A DNA stretch of 64,000 nt from Archivesica marissinica. Taxonomy: Eukaryota; Mollusca; Bivalvia; Venerida; Vesicomyidae. Where the stretch lies: assembly GCA_014843695.1 (NCBI GenBank), contig CM026394.1, positions 41,276,196-41,340,195 on the forward strand, read 5' to 3'. Shown in pieces: positions 9,128 through 19,515 of the stretch. How positions within the stretch are numbered: the stretch's first letter is position 1; every line of letters begins with the position of its first letter. The notes under the pieces are model-generated. The model was given only the letters and a program-made list of their open reading frames with translations. It was not told where the DNA came from and did not search any database. The translations under genes and the position numbers were made by a program.

Positions 9128-11177
9128 AAAGGATGGAAAAGGGAACGTGATAAAGAAGACAACGTTCGATGACGAGATCTTCTGTATGATGGTTGGCATA
9201 GAGACGGTAGGACCTGATGATGATACGGCACCGGATGTGGACATCGTCACAGATTTGCAGTTTACACGACCAGGGTACCTCTGTCTTAACCCAAAGGGAC
9301 AGACTAGACAAGCGAAAAGCGCGCCTGCGATATCACGGGAACGGACGAAAACGATGTTACAATCCGAAGTTTCGTCACGTGGCACATCTTCGAGAACTTA
9401 TCTGAAAAATCAAAACAAGATGCAAGAAGAGTCTGAAATAGCGGAAGATAACGAGCCATTGACACCGAGAACTTTGTCTGCCAAACCGTCTGCTAAAGCA
9501 AAACGGAAAAAGTTACCGGATAACGTAGATTATACCCTCGTTCTGAGACATCCATCCTGGCCGGAAATTGCGTCAGAATGGGGATCACGTTGTCGTAGCA
9601 ATGGGTGGCCGGGGAAAAGAATTGAGAAGAAAATCCAATCGTCTGGTTGTCACGTGACACCTGGAGCCCATCCGAAAAGTGATGACCCGGATATAGAATG
9701 GGAGTATACATTTTACGAAGCTGAAAGAGTACTAGATAGTGAGGCGATCTCATCGGTACAGCGGCAATGTTTCATTGTGTTCTGTCTTCTGTGCATGGAC
9801 TGTTTGGAGCAGAAATATATCTCATTACGTCAACTGAAATCCGTGTTATATTTCGCGTGTGAAACAACAGACCCTCAAGTTTGGCGAACAAATAAAGCCA
9901 TATGTGTGAATAAACTGTTGGATTGCCTTTTGGATGGTATACGAAATGCAAACTTGCCGGATTATTTCATACCGAAAAACAACACATTTAGTCATTTAGA
10001 AAAGAAACAGTTGATGCAGTTAGACACTGACATTACGGCCGCCCGAAATAACCCTGCGCAATTTTTGCTGCAATATACAACGACGTGCGCATTTGTGAAT
10101 ATCTTCCCATTCTACTGCAATGTTAGCGAACTGTTTAAACCGTTTATAGAGAACGCGAACGAATATTCAAAACAGAAAGAGAACGAAAAAGCAGTTCGAG
10201 CACTTCTTACAGTAACCGATGAACTTTGCAACAGTTTTTATTTGGATGCTGGCTTTGAGACTTTCGAAGAAACATATGAAGAAATCGCCATATATGTGCA
10301 ATCTCTCATCTCCCATGGTGTGGCAGGTTTCGAGGAAGCGATAGAATACTTCATTAAACCTCTGCAAGGTGATAAAGAAGCACAGAAACATCTCCAATAT
10401 TTACCACAGATATTTAGTCAAAAGAACATCACGCTTAGTGAAAAATTACCAAAATATGAAATTTGGCGCCCGATTAGAATGTGTCGTCTGCTCATACAGA
10501 AATTTGCAAGCGGGAAGGAAGGCTCTCATTTGTATGACCATCTTGGTTGTATGTATCACTCCGCGTCTAAAGTGTTCGAAGATCAACGGCAGGATTCGCT
10601 GCAAAAGGCAGACGCCGCATTCAAAGACGCCCTTGGTATGGACGACTGTGCTTCTGGAACATACGTTGATTATGGACGATTTCTTTGTAAAACCAAGCGA
10701 TATGACGATAGTTTACCGCTGCTTAGAAAGGTCATATTAAAGGAACTAAAGAAACCAGAGAGTCATAATTTCTATGGCCATATGGAGGCCCTTGTTGCAG
10801 ACGAATTTATTCAGAGAGAAATTGAAGCGACAGACGGCCTGGAAATTCTCTCCTGTACGTTTGCGTTATACCTCACGTGCGAATGTTACATCAAACTGAA
10901 GAACAAGACAGATCTGACGAAAAGCTTGAAACTGTATAACGATTTCTGTCAGCAGACAAAAGATCCGCAATCAATAGCGTTGCTCGGTTACACGTTCATG
11001 AAACTACACCAGTTCAAGAAGGCTGCTGACCTTTTCAAGCAAGTCCAAGAGCTTGATCCGCAAAATAAGCTTGTGAAATCCAACATAGCAGCCTGTGAGA
11101 AATTCAGGTCAAGAGATATTTCCGATGACCAGTTGAATTTAGGGGAAAAAATGGCGAAATTGAATTTGTGGAAATAA
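9128..11177 (+). CDS. Mab-21/cGAS-like (NTase-fold) protein with C-terminal TPRs, last exon
   Basis: The exon follows a TTTAATTTCTTCAG acceptor and runs to TAA at 11175. Counting from the Val at 9147, residues 1-50 resemble the middle of a Mab-21-type nucleotidyltransferase core (an FTRPGYLCL stretch equivalent to the family's PGF/PGY segment). Residues 55-125 are a basic Ser/Thr-rich linker. Residues 126-290 are a clear Mab-21 helical domain: LRHPSWPEIASEWGSR, GWPGKRI, GCHVTPG, EWEYTFYEAERVL, and a PDYFIPKNN motif. Residues about 500-676 hold TPR-like helices, including FMKLHQFKKAADLFKQVQEL. The family includes cGAS and the cGAS-like receptors, which make cyclic dinucleotides on sensing nucleic acids, and also non-enzymatic members. 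The Gly-Ser and metal-binding acidic residues are not confidently present here, so activity is unknown. Mab-21 plus TPR is typical of expanded molluscan families. Confidence 0.85.
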
Positions 11178-11190
11178 GTCTGAACCAAAA

Positions 11191-11212
11191 GCTGGCTGGC
11201 TGGCTGGCTGGT
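11191..11212. repeat. Short GGCT microsatellite
   Basis: Five copies of GCTG directly after the stop codon region of the Mab-21-like gene. Confidence 0.8.
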
Positions 11213-11374
11213 GTCATTGAAAACTCTTAGATGATCTCACTGGGGCCAAGTTCGTCGTTGTTTAAAGTCACACTAACAGCTTAGGTCATATTGTGAATCT
11301 TCCACTGGTATTGGTGGAGGAAGTTCCCTGTTGCCCATCCGATCAGTATTTCAGGCAATGTCGTAGCTTAGTTT

Positions 11375-11600
11375 ATACAAATTATTCTAGCTCAATTGCG
11401 AAACAAGTTCTTACAACTTATATTAATCACTCTCGAGACCTCACTCGTGATGGGATGCATCGCCACGACGGAGAGAGAAGAGGCAGCGTGGAATTGCAAT
11501 GCCTTGCGTAAGGGCACATTCGTAACTGCTACAGCGGGACTCGAACTCCGGACCGTTCGAACCTGAAGCGAACATGCTACCACTGCGCTATCACAACTTC
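11375..11600 (-). mobile_element. SINE-A, full length
   Basis: Full copy with tail at left and tRNA-like head at right (AAGTTGTGATAGCGCAGTGG on the minus strand). It is within the 3' flank of the Mab-21-like gene and could be part of its 3' UTR. Confidence 0.85.
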
Positions 11601-11775
11601 TCTAATGTTGTAAGAACTTGTGGTTCCAACCATGTTTGCTTACTTTGCATATATTATATGTAGATTCTAGATAATAGAACAAATAAAATGTGTTTAAGTT
11701 GTAAAGAAACTAAACTAAAATGGTACAACGTTTGCTTACAACGGATTTCTATTTGCTTTACGTGTACACACAGTC

Positions 11776-12195
11776 TAGTCTGGGTTCCAGTCTGTCGATT
11801 TTTCACATTTTAAACTTTCTTTATTTTACAACGATTGCAAAGCAAGTTCTAGCAACTTATATTAATCACTTTCGTTGGCGCGGATGAAAGCGTATATGTG
11901 GTCATTCGTGTGGGAGGAAACCAGAGTACCCGGAGAAAACCCACATGTCCGACCTGGCGACCACCGTACCATCTCACATACCTCCTGGTCCTAGGATCGA
12001 ATCCGGGTTGCATTGGTGAGAAGCGAGCGCGCTAACCACTACGCTAATCGGACAGCCAAACGCTAACATTTTAACTTCTGGCAAAATGCCATTGATATTA
12101 TCAGAAACTCAATACGGCCCAATAAATGGTCTCGGTGTTAAAATATATTTATTTGACTGACCAGGCAAAATATATCAACGCCTGTTCCCAGGTCA
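11776..12195 (+). mobile_element. MITE D carrying a SINE-C insertion
   Basis: The left end (TAGTCTGGGTTCCAGTCTG) and the right end (TTGACTGACCAGGCAAAATA to CCCAGGTCA) match the intact D at 2327. They are separated by about 250 bases of SINE-C. Confidence 0.8.
11812..12058 (-). mobile_element. SINE-C, full length, nested in MITE D
   Basis: On the minus strand, GGCTGTCCGATTAGCGTAGT starts the head and CCCGGATTCGATCC is the B box. The body has CTCCGGGTACTCTGG and GGTGGTCGCCAGG. The tail GATTAATATAAGTTG is shared with SINE-A. A near-repeat ACATTTTAA(A)CT on both sides is a probable target-site duplication, so it arrived by retrotransposition. Confidence 0.8.
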
Positions 12196-12885
12196 TATGA
12201 AACAACAAAGTATGAATGATCATTTAATATCCACTCATTTGCATTTATTCAGAGAATCAATACGGACTTTAAGCTTTCTTTGACAAAACCACATCAGATA
12301 AACTGTTAGATATTTAGAACAGATATGCTCCGACCTAGTAAAATGGATGTTCAAGATGGCCGCCAATATGGCGGATATCTAGAATACCTGATCTGACTAA
12401 TGCTTGCATATTTTATTTCTATTAGGTGCCTCAATAACCTTCTCCACACGCTGTCTCGTCAACATTGATCAAGTATTTCGGTAGAAGAAGTTGAAAATAG
12501 CCATGTTTTGGATCGGACAAAATGTTGATCTACTATTCCCCAAAGCTAAAAATCAAGTTTCGTCAATATTGATCAAGTAGTTAAAATAATGTGTCATCTA
12601 AAGCAAACTGTTGGTGGACTGCGAACGACAGACGCAAGACACTAGATGACCCACCTGTACCAATAGTTCACCGGAGCATAGCTCAACAGTTCTAATAATA
12701 AACAAGCGTTGCGCCCGAGACCCGTTAACCACCATCGGAAATTCCTGCATTTGAATATTGCAAAAACACCAGTAAATATTATTGCTGGTAAATGAGTGTT
12801 TATATTACATTGTATTTCAGAAGAATGTGTAGTAACTATGCTATTTATACGAGAGAGAAATGTTGTTCTTTGTTTATGTTTATAC
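12196..12885. other. Stretch without recognised feature
   Basis: No exon-like frame, RNA gene or tandem array recognised. It includes a GGCCGCCAATATGGCGG motif that may be chance. Confidence 0.4.
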
Positions 12886-13111
12886 AAATTTATTTTAGCT
12901 CGATTGCGAAACAAGTTCTTTCAACTTATATTAATCACTCTCGAGACCTCATTCCTGATGGAATCCATCGCCACGAGGGAGAGAGAAGAGGCAACGTGAG
13001 ATTTAAATGCCTTGCCTAAGGGCACAATCGTAACGGCTCCAGCGGGGCTCGAACTCCAGACCTTTCGCACCTGAAACGAACGCACTACCACTGCGCTATC
13101 ACGACTTCCAA
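12886..13111 (-). mobile_element. SINE-A, full length
   Basis: Full copy. The minus-strand head has anticodon-like stem TTCG(T)/GCGAA with loop TTCAGGT. The body is well conserved and the tail is at left. Confidence 0.85.
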
Positions 13112-13348
13112 AATGTTGTTCTTTGGTGAGTTTAATGCAGTGCAGTGTCACCCAGTGTGGGTGTGTAAAACATTGCACAAAGCACGTGTAAATGTGATTA
13201 CAATCAAACAAATCACTGTGAATTACTAGTACACAAAACAATATAAAATGAAGATTTCAGTATGTCATGTCTATCGAATAACCTCTTTGGTGACGTCATA
13301 AAACACCGGAAATGGCAAGTAATCACGTGACGACTTGTGATAAGATTA

Positions 13349-13546
13349 TCAACAGTCATAACAGTCGCCATTCACGCAACACTGAGCAGCAGAATTGTAG
13401 ACGATGCCAAACATTATGACCATTAGAACAACAGATAATACCACACTGACGATACCGACTACGTAACTGATGCGAACCATTGTTCTAGCTGTGGCTGCCG
13501 CCGACTGCGCGCCCAGGACGTCACCACGTGCCAGGCAGTCACGTGA
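13349..13546 (-). CDS. CD225/dispanin-type membrane protein, last exon
   Basis: The exon follows an AATTTTCAG acceptor (minus strand), is in phase 0 and encodes 65 residues to TGA. It begins with the conserved cytoplasmic loop of CD225 proteins (SRDCLARGDVLGAQSAAATA, where the family has an ARGD-type motif). It continues into one hydrophobic segment of about 27 residues (ISYVVGIVSVVLSVVLMVIM) and a short Cys-rich tail (CCVNGDCYDC). The loop and second membrane segment complete the domain started at 14949-15080. Related proteins include IFITMs, PRRT and SYNDIG. Some restrict virus entry, others act at synapses. Orthology here is not determined. Confidence 0.85.
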   Translation of the reverse strand, partial: SRDCLARGDVLGAQSAAATARTMVRISYVVGIVSVVLSVVLMVIMFGIVYNSAAQCCVNGDCYDC

Positions 13547-13771
13547 CTGAAAATTAGAAAATATATTTTATAAACAAAAACAGTACACAAAATTTGTAAA
13601 AACGACACAAATTAAGGACTAGTTCTATATTACACGTTCAGTACCGTAGCCAGAGGCACATTTCAACCGAAGCAATATAAGGGGGTCCGGGACATGTTTC
13701 CCCTTAAATGGTTGAGGTATAGAAGCGATTTCCTGCGTTTTCTGATTTAATGAGTTTAGACGTATATACCG

Positions 13772-14010
13772 TCTCCGTGGCCTAGTGGTTAAGGTTCGAA
13801 TCTCGTCAGGGGTTCGTTCTGATATGGCCGGTTGGTGAGCCGCCAGCTAGTTAAATAATGGTTACCGATTGCCTACAAGCCTGACGTCTGGCACACAAAG
13901 CATAGGATTCGGGAAGTACTGATGTTCATAAAAAAGAGGTGTCTCATAAGTCAGAAATGACTGGCCCCTTTAAATAGGGTGACACTTTACTTGTATAGCT
14001 ATGTAATGAC
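13772..14010 (+). mobile_element. Possible separate SINE with tRNA-like head
   Basis: Starts CCGTCTCCGTGGCCTAGTGG, an A-box-like sequence, and goes straight to GGTTCGAATCTCG, a B box, with the anticodon region deleted. It ends near GGGTGACACTTTACTTG. Only one copy is in the window, so the family status is uncertain. Confidence 0.45.
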
Positions 14011-14487
14011 CTTTCAGCTATTTAGCAGGCAACATTTTATACAGCAAAGGGATATTTGTATGTATTTTTTGTTGTTGTTTTGGAAATTTTAACCGAGACA
14101 GCTGCCTCGGTGTGCGTCTCAGTGTGGCTACGCGCCTGACTTTACTTTATTTATTTACTGGTACAGTCTAAACGGACTACTTTTATTAGTGGAATACCCA
14201 AATGGAATACATATACGTAGAATCAGGAACCTAGTCAATAAAAAAGATCCTGGTAGAATACATAGTTTTTACATGAACGCCGGAAGAATGAATGCATGGC
14301 AGTGCCACAGGACCTTGGAGCAATATACTCACACCATAAAAAACTGTGCACTGTAATATTGAGCGTTATTTTTTCGCTACAACATAAAATTATGGATTTT
14401 ACTTTTATGAGTGAAGAAAATAATCCTTCACACATTGCACTCTTTACCCAATATTTAAGCGCGTATACGTCCATATTTGCCTGTCAC
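14011..14487. other. Intronic stretch without recognised feature
   Basis: Part of the intron between the two CD225-domain exons. No gene or repeat is recognised. Confidence 0.4.
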
Positions 14488-14740
14488 AGACGAATCTGTA
14501 GCCCAGTGGTTCGATCCCCCGTCTGACCCTAATAAAATTAACAGTCTTTCAGATGGGACATTAAACCGAGGTCTCGTGTCGGTGCTTTACACCGTGCACG
14601 TAAGAGAACCAGAGGAGACTCTGGAATGGGTCTCTGTCTGTATCATTGCACTATCCTTCAAAATCTAAAATTACTATTCTCTTCAGGAGGCGTCGCTCAT
14701 ATGGGCAACTGGTAGTGACGATAAATAAACATAAAACACA
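14488..14740 (+). mobile_element. SINE-B with internal deletion in the tRNA head
   Basis: GAATCTGTAGCCCAGTGG runs directly into TTCGATCCCCCGTCTGACCC, so the anticodon arm is missing. The body and the GCAACTGGTAGTGACGATAA end are present. Confidence 0.8.
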
Positions 14741-14775
14741 CAATATTTGCCTATATCTTTTTCTAAAATTACATA

Positions 14776-14895
14776 AATTTCACATCATTGGAAATCATAA
14801 AAGAAAAAGAAGATTTGTAACGCCAATCGTGGAAAGACAAATGTCGGTGATCACTCGATGAAATAAAATCCAATACACTAATAAACACAAATACC
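14776..14895 (+). repeat. Dispersed repeat M, copy 1
   Basis: Shares CATTGGAAATCATAAAAGAA, TCGGTGATCA and ACACTAATAAACACAAAT with 55195-55395. A C-homopolymer of about 14 bases follows at 14893. Confidence 0.5.
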
Positions 14896-14948
14896 CCCCC
14901 CCCCCCAATGACGTCGGCGGAATAAAATACATAGAACAATAGCATTAC

Positions 14949-15080
14949 CTCTGAGGATTTCAGTATAGCAACAAGCCCCGTTGGCCAAAAGCAGCAAAGA
15001 CACGCTATCCATGCCTGCGTGGTGTAATCAACAGGCGCCGCTTGGTAGATATTACCCCCTCCTCCGCCCACCTGGGCAAC
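14949..15080 (-). CDS. CD225/dispanin-type membrane protein, middle exon
   Basis: A 132-base exon of 44 codons, phase 0 at both ends, with borders TTTTACACAG and CAGAG|GTAATG on the minus strand. It encodes a Gly-rich lead (VGGGGGNIYQ), then the first half of the CD225 domain. DYTTQAWIACLCCFWPTGLV contains the hallmark Cys cluster before Trp-Pro-Thr-Gly-Leu and the first intramembrane segment. Cys at this place is palmitoylated in IFITM proteins. Joined to 13349-13546 it gives a standard two-segment CD225 domain. Confidence 0.88.
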
Positions 15081-15185
15081 CTGTGTAAAATACAACAGAC
15101 TGGGTATATAAATGTATACATTGTACTAAGCTTTTATTTGGAAGAACACAGTGGAAGTAAAGTTGAAAATATTGGTCGAGACGTT

Positions 15186-15352
15186 CATTATTATCTGACG
15201 TTCGTTGCTATCAGACGTTACTATTTGACGTTGTGATTACACTCTGACGTTACTATCTGGTCTGTGTTACCATATGACGTTCCTATTTGAAATTCGTTAC
15301 TATCTGACGTTCGTTATTATCTGGCGTGTGTTACTATCTGACGTTGTAATAT
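15186..15352. repeat. Small TGACGTT-type minisatellite
   Basis: Degenerate units related to the array at 7336-8676 (TCTGACGTT alternating with GTTACTATC-type spacers), here in the CD225 intron. Confidence 0.75.
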
Positions 15353-15353
15353 G

Positions 15354-16055
15354 ATTAGCCGTGGAAAAGGCGTCGATATAGTTTGCCTGGTCAGTCAAAT
15401 AAATATATTTCAACACTGAGACTATTAATTGGGACGTATTGAGTTTCTGATCATATCAACGCCTGGGGAAACCTGGGGGATTGTCCGTGTAATTATTGAC
15501 TCGCATTACTCCTAGTAATATGCATATTAGCACGTGACTTATTTAATGACGTACTTGAATCGAAAGCGAGGCACTGCAATGTTGAAAAACTTTATAATTG
15601 GCCGCCATTGTTTACGGGTCAACGGAACGATAAATAGTTTTAAAAAGTACAATGTGCGTCTGATTTTACATATTTATTCAATATTTAACTCGTCCTTAGT
15701 TCAATTACGCCGAATCGACCCACTACCATCTAAACGTAATATTTAAAATCCGCCATCTCGTCGATATAACACAGAAACGGGACATTATATGTTTGCAATG
15801 TAAATGAGTCTACGGGAGCATTCGTGTATATTTGGAAATGATCGTGTATAATCGTGCCTATTCGGCGATTTCCGATAGAATTCCGTTTCTATATTTAGCG
15901 ATATTATCTTGTAGCGAAGAGTTGTCGTTCTTCAAATATACACCCCCATAAATGTGTAAGTAGATGGCGCTACGATCGGAAATCCAGTTTCCCCAGGCTG
16001 TCATTTTGCCAGAAGTTAAAAAGTGAAAATCGACAGACTGGCACCCACGCTATAA
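15354..16055 (-). mobile_element. MITE D (reverse) split by a further insertion
   Basis: The right part of D (TTTGCCTGGTCAGTCAAATA, reverse) lies at about 15354-15460 and the left part (TTTTGCCAGAAGTTAAAAAG to GACTGGCACCC) at about 16002-16055. Between them lie roughly 540 bases whose ends read CCTGGGGAAAC and GTTTCCCCAGG, an inverted repeat suggesting another nested element without visible coding. Confidence 0.65.
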
Positions 16056-16057
16056 TT

Positions 16058-16935
16058 TGGTTACTATCTGACAATGTAACTATCTGACGTTAATATTTGA
16101 CATTGGTTACTATTTGACGTAACTATCTGACTTTCTTTACCAGTTGATGTCCTTTACAACCTGACGTTACTATATGACGTTACTCACAATCTGACGCTAC
16201 TATCTGATGTTGGATCCTATCTAACGTTGGTTACCCTATAAAGTTACTATCTGACGTTCGTTGCTATCTGACGTTACTATCTGATGTTGATTAATATATG
16301 ATGTTACCATATGACGTTGAATTATGGTCACTATCTGACGTTGGTTGCTATCCGACCTTGTTATATGACGTGGGTTACTATTTGACGTTACTGTATGACG
16401 TTGGTTACTATCTAACGTTACTATCTGACGTTCGTTACTATCTTTTGTTACTATATGACGTTGTTACTATCTGACGTTGGCTAATATCACACGTTGGTTA
16501 CTATGTGATGTTGGTTATTCTCTGACTCCGACGTTGGTTACTATGTGACGTTGGTTACTATATGACGCTACTATATGACGTTGGTTACTATATGACGTTA
16601 CTAAATGACGTTGGTTAATATCTGACGTTACTATGTGACGTTGGTTACTATCTGACGTTACAATCTGACGTTGGTTACTATCTAACTTTGGTTACTCCCT
16701 GACTCTGACGTTGGTTACTATATCACGTTGGTTACTATCTGATGTTACTATATGACGTTGGTTACTATATGACGTTAGTTACTATATGACGTTAGTTACT
16801 ATATGACGGTAATGTACGGTGATTACTCTCTGACATTACTATTTGGCGTTACCATCCGACGCTGTAATTTGGTTTCTATCAGACGTTGGAAGTTGGTCAC
16901 TATATGATGTTGAATTTTAGTAACTATCTAACGTT
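16058..16935. repeat. Degenerate TGACGTT-type minisatellite
   Basis: About 880 bases of diverged units (TATCTGACGTTGGTTAC) of the same family as 7336-8676, more decayed and interspersed with non-matching bases. It is in the CD225 intron. Confidence 0.9.
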
Positions 16936-17547
16936 GCATTTTGCTATATTGATATCGTGATTCTGACAAATCTCAACACTAAAGGGAGACTTAGGCATAG
17001 GTGCTGGAGGTCAGGGTCACACATGTCCGGTACTGTTTTGTCATTTAACCCTGATTAAAGAGAACACACTACTGTGATAGCGAGCTCTAAGCCAGCTTTA
17101 CAGTAGCGCGAGTTGAGATGAGCGTCTCGATATGTTATCTAAATTAAAATCTTCGTACCGGAAAATGAATTGTGGGAGAATAGATAAGTGCGGTCAAATC
17201 GAGGTCGGAAGAAAAGAGGTAATGGAGCCGCATCGAGGTACGAATGCGTTCTTAACGAGCTAGATTAGTCCGAACTCGTTCTTATGAGCCAGATTAACAT
17301 TCACTGACACATTTGATAGTGGAATAAAATCAACAAACGCAAAATTACGGTACAGTATGAACATTTTTCGGCAAATAAAATGCATGCCAATTGAATGAAT
17401 GTAATAAGAAACGTTGGAAATATTCTAAAATCCGATTTAAATTCTCGAATCGAGAGAGAAAATGGCCGCTCGAATATTATAAATATTCCGTTGGTGGAGA
17501 ACGCATGCGCACCTGCTAATATATATATTTAACACGAGTTTCTAAAC
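16936..17547. other. Intronic stretch without recognised feature
   Basis: No exon, RNA gene or repeat recognised on either strand. Confidence 0.4.
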
Positions 17548-17821
17548 TGTCCAGTAGTAACACGCGGGACTGGTAATCCAGGGATCGCAGGTTCGATCCC
17601 CCGTCTGACCCTAATAAAATTAACAGTCTTTCAGATGGGACTTTAAACCGAGGTCTCGTGTCGGTGGTGTACACCGTGTGCGTAAAAGAACCAGAGGAGA
17701 CACTGGAATGGGTCTCTGGTTGTATCATTGCACTATCCTCGAAACTCTAAAATGACTAATATCTTCAGGAGGCGTCGCTCATATGGGCAACCGGTAGCGA
17801 CGATAAATAAACGTAAAACAC
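17548..17821 (+). mobile_element. SINE-B, near full length
   Basis: Head with anticodon loop CTGGTAA between GGGA and TCCAG, B box GGTTCGATCCCCC, full body and end GGCAACCGGTAGCGACGATA. It lies in the CD225 intron. Confidence 0.85.
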
Positions 17822-17833
17822 ACTCTATACAGT

Positions 17834-17900
17834 GGGATGGCTAGTGGCGTAGTGCATTGGTAGCTTAGAGGACCGATGTTCGAATCCCAGTGCGGGAATA
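17834..17900 (+). mobile_element. tRNA-like fragment
   Basis: GCTAGTGGCGTAGTGCATTGG followed by GTTCGAATCCCAGTGCGGG looks like A and B boxes of a SINE head. There is no recognisable body. Confidence 0.4.
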
Positions 17901-18068
17901 TTGTTCTCGATTTACTTTTTCTTTTAAAAGATACTTTTATTTGTTAAATCACAGCTTAGCAATTAGAATTGCCCAACTATATTGTATGTCTTTTATAATC
18001 TCCGGTGTATTAAAATGTTTCTAATATACAACCATTTACACAATATGTAAATTTATTTGGTATTTTGG

Positions 18069-18270
18069 ATGCATGCTCGATTATCGCAGTGTTAACACCA
18101 TCGCAACCCATGTTCGATCCTCGGACCGGGAGGTGGTACGGTTGTCGCCAGATCGGACAGGTAGGTGGGTGGTCACCGGGTACTCTCACACGAATGATCA
18201 CATATACGTATTCATCCGCGAGTATGAGAGTGATTAACATAAGTTGCTTGTTTCGCAATCAATGTAAAGT
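18069..18270 (+). mobile_element. SINE-C, diverged
   Basis: B box GTTCGATCCTCGG, body CGCCAGATCGGACAGG and CGGGTACTCTCACACGAATG, tail GAGAGTGATTAACATAAGTT. Confidence 0.75.
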
Positions 18271-18335
18271 AATAAACTTCAACGACGGAATAAAGCACAT
18301 ATTGACTATACACTGTACTTGAGACACGTACGTGG

Positions 18336-18542
18336 CCTAGCTGTGTTTCATGAAGCAGGTGTTTCCACTAACAGGCCCGGAGTTCGAGCCCAGCTGTAGC
18401 CGTTACGATTGTGCCACTAGGCAAGGCATTTAAATTCCACGTTGCCTCTTCTCTCTCACTCGTGGCGATTGATTCCATGAGGAAATGAGATCTCGAGAGT
18501 GATTAATACATATGCTGTAAGAACTTGTTTCGCAATCGAGCT
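18336..18542 (+). mobile_element. SINE-A copy, first of a tandem pair
   Basis: Plus-strand copy with B box GGAGTTCGAGCCCAGC, a GGCAAGGCATTTAAATTCCA body and the tail to GCGAAT-type end. The next copy begins immediately after. Confidence 0.8.
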
Positions 18543-18742
18543 AGTGGTAGCACGATCGCTTCAGGTACAAAATGAGTTCGAGCCCCGCTGGAGCAGTTAC
18601 GAGTGTGCCCTTAGGCAAGGCATTTAAATTCCACATTGCCTCTTCTCTCTCACTCTTGGCGATGGATTCCATCAGGAATGAGGTCTCGATAGTGATTAAT
18701 ATACCTTGTAAGAACTTGTTTCGCAAATGAGCTCAAATAAAT
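18540..18742 (+). mobile_element. SINE-A copy, second of a tandem pair
   Basis: Starts within the head (AGCTAGTGGTAGCACGATCG), so it is slightly truncated where it meets the preceding copy's tail. The remainder is standard SINE-A. Confidence 0.8.
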
Positions 18743-18940
18743 CTGTATTAACTAAGCAGGTGCGTGCAATCTTTGATGACTGTATATTATGACATCATAA
18801 AGCATACAAATAATACATGTATCTCGAACGACCCTTATCTGCGAGATAACGTATCATTTAAATACTTGTCAGGAGGGTGTATCATGTTCAAATAGACACT
18901 TTATCCAGTTATCGACTTCTGTTTTAATTAAAGTAAGTGG

Positions 18941-19105
18941 AAGTCGTGATAGCGCCGCGATAGAGCGCTCGCTTCGGGTACGAAATGACCCGAGTTCGAG
19001 CCACACTGAAGTATCTCTCTCTGTCTCTCTCGGCGCAATGGGTTCATTGAGGAATGCGGTCTCGAGAGTGATTAATATAAGTTGTAAGAACTTGTTTTTC
19101 AACTT
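18941..19105 (+). mobile_element. SINE-A with internal deletion
   Basis: Head AAGTCGTGATAGCGCCGCGA, B box GAGTTCGAGCC, then most of the body lost and replaced by a TCTCTCTCTGTCTC stretch before the usual tail. Confidence 0.7.
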
Positions 19106-19145
19106 ATTTCTATGCATTGAACACTACCACTACCAATTTAGTTAC

Positions 19146-19411
19146 CACAACGTTATGCATCTGTTGTTGCTGCGGGGCATACCCTTGACCTTGTTGCTGC
19201 GGGGCATATCCTTGACCTTGTTGCTGTGGGGCATATCCTTGACCTTGTTGCTGTGGGGCATACCCTTGACCTTGTTGCTGTGGGGTATATCCTTGATATT
19301 GTTGTTGTTGATTATTGTATTCATAATTGGTCTGGGGTCCTGTTGGGTTCTGCATCGACTGCATTGAGTGGTCTAATCCCTCTGGGGTCCCGGAGTATGG
19401 TGGTGGATTCC
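19146..19411 (-). CDS. CD225/dispanin-type protein, N-terminal Q-rich exon
   Basis: Borders on the minus strand are TATCACGTCAG and GTTGTG|GTAACT. The donor leaves phase 0, matching the next exon at 15080. About 88 codons encode a cytoplasmic N-terminal region. A PPPY motif (NPPPYSG), the type bound by WW domains and common in dispanins, comes first. Then follows NPTGPQTNYEYNNQQQQ and five tandem Tyr-Ala/Thr-Pro-Gln-Gln-Gln-Gly-Gln-Gly octapeptides. The octapeptide is a 24-base in-frame tandem repeat, so copy number may vary. The acceptor phase requires an upstream start exon, which I could not identify. Confidence 0.75.
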
Positions 19412-19515
19412 CTGACGTGATAACTATATGATGATGAAGATCATATGGTGTTACCAGGGCAACCATCGCTATCTCAATCAATGTAAACTCTAGAAGTAGT
19501 ATTATGGTCTCTGGG

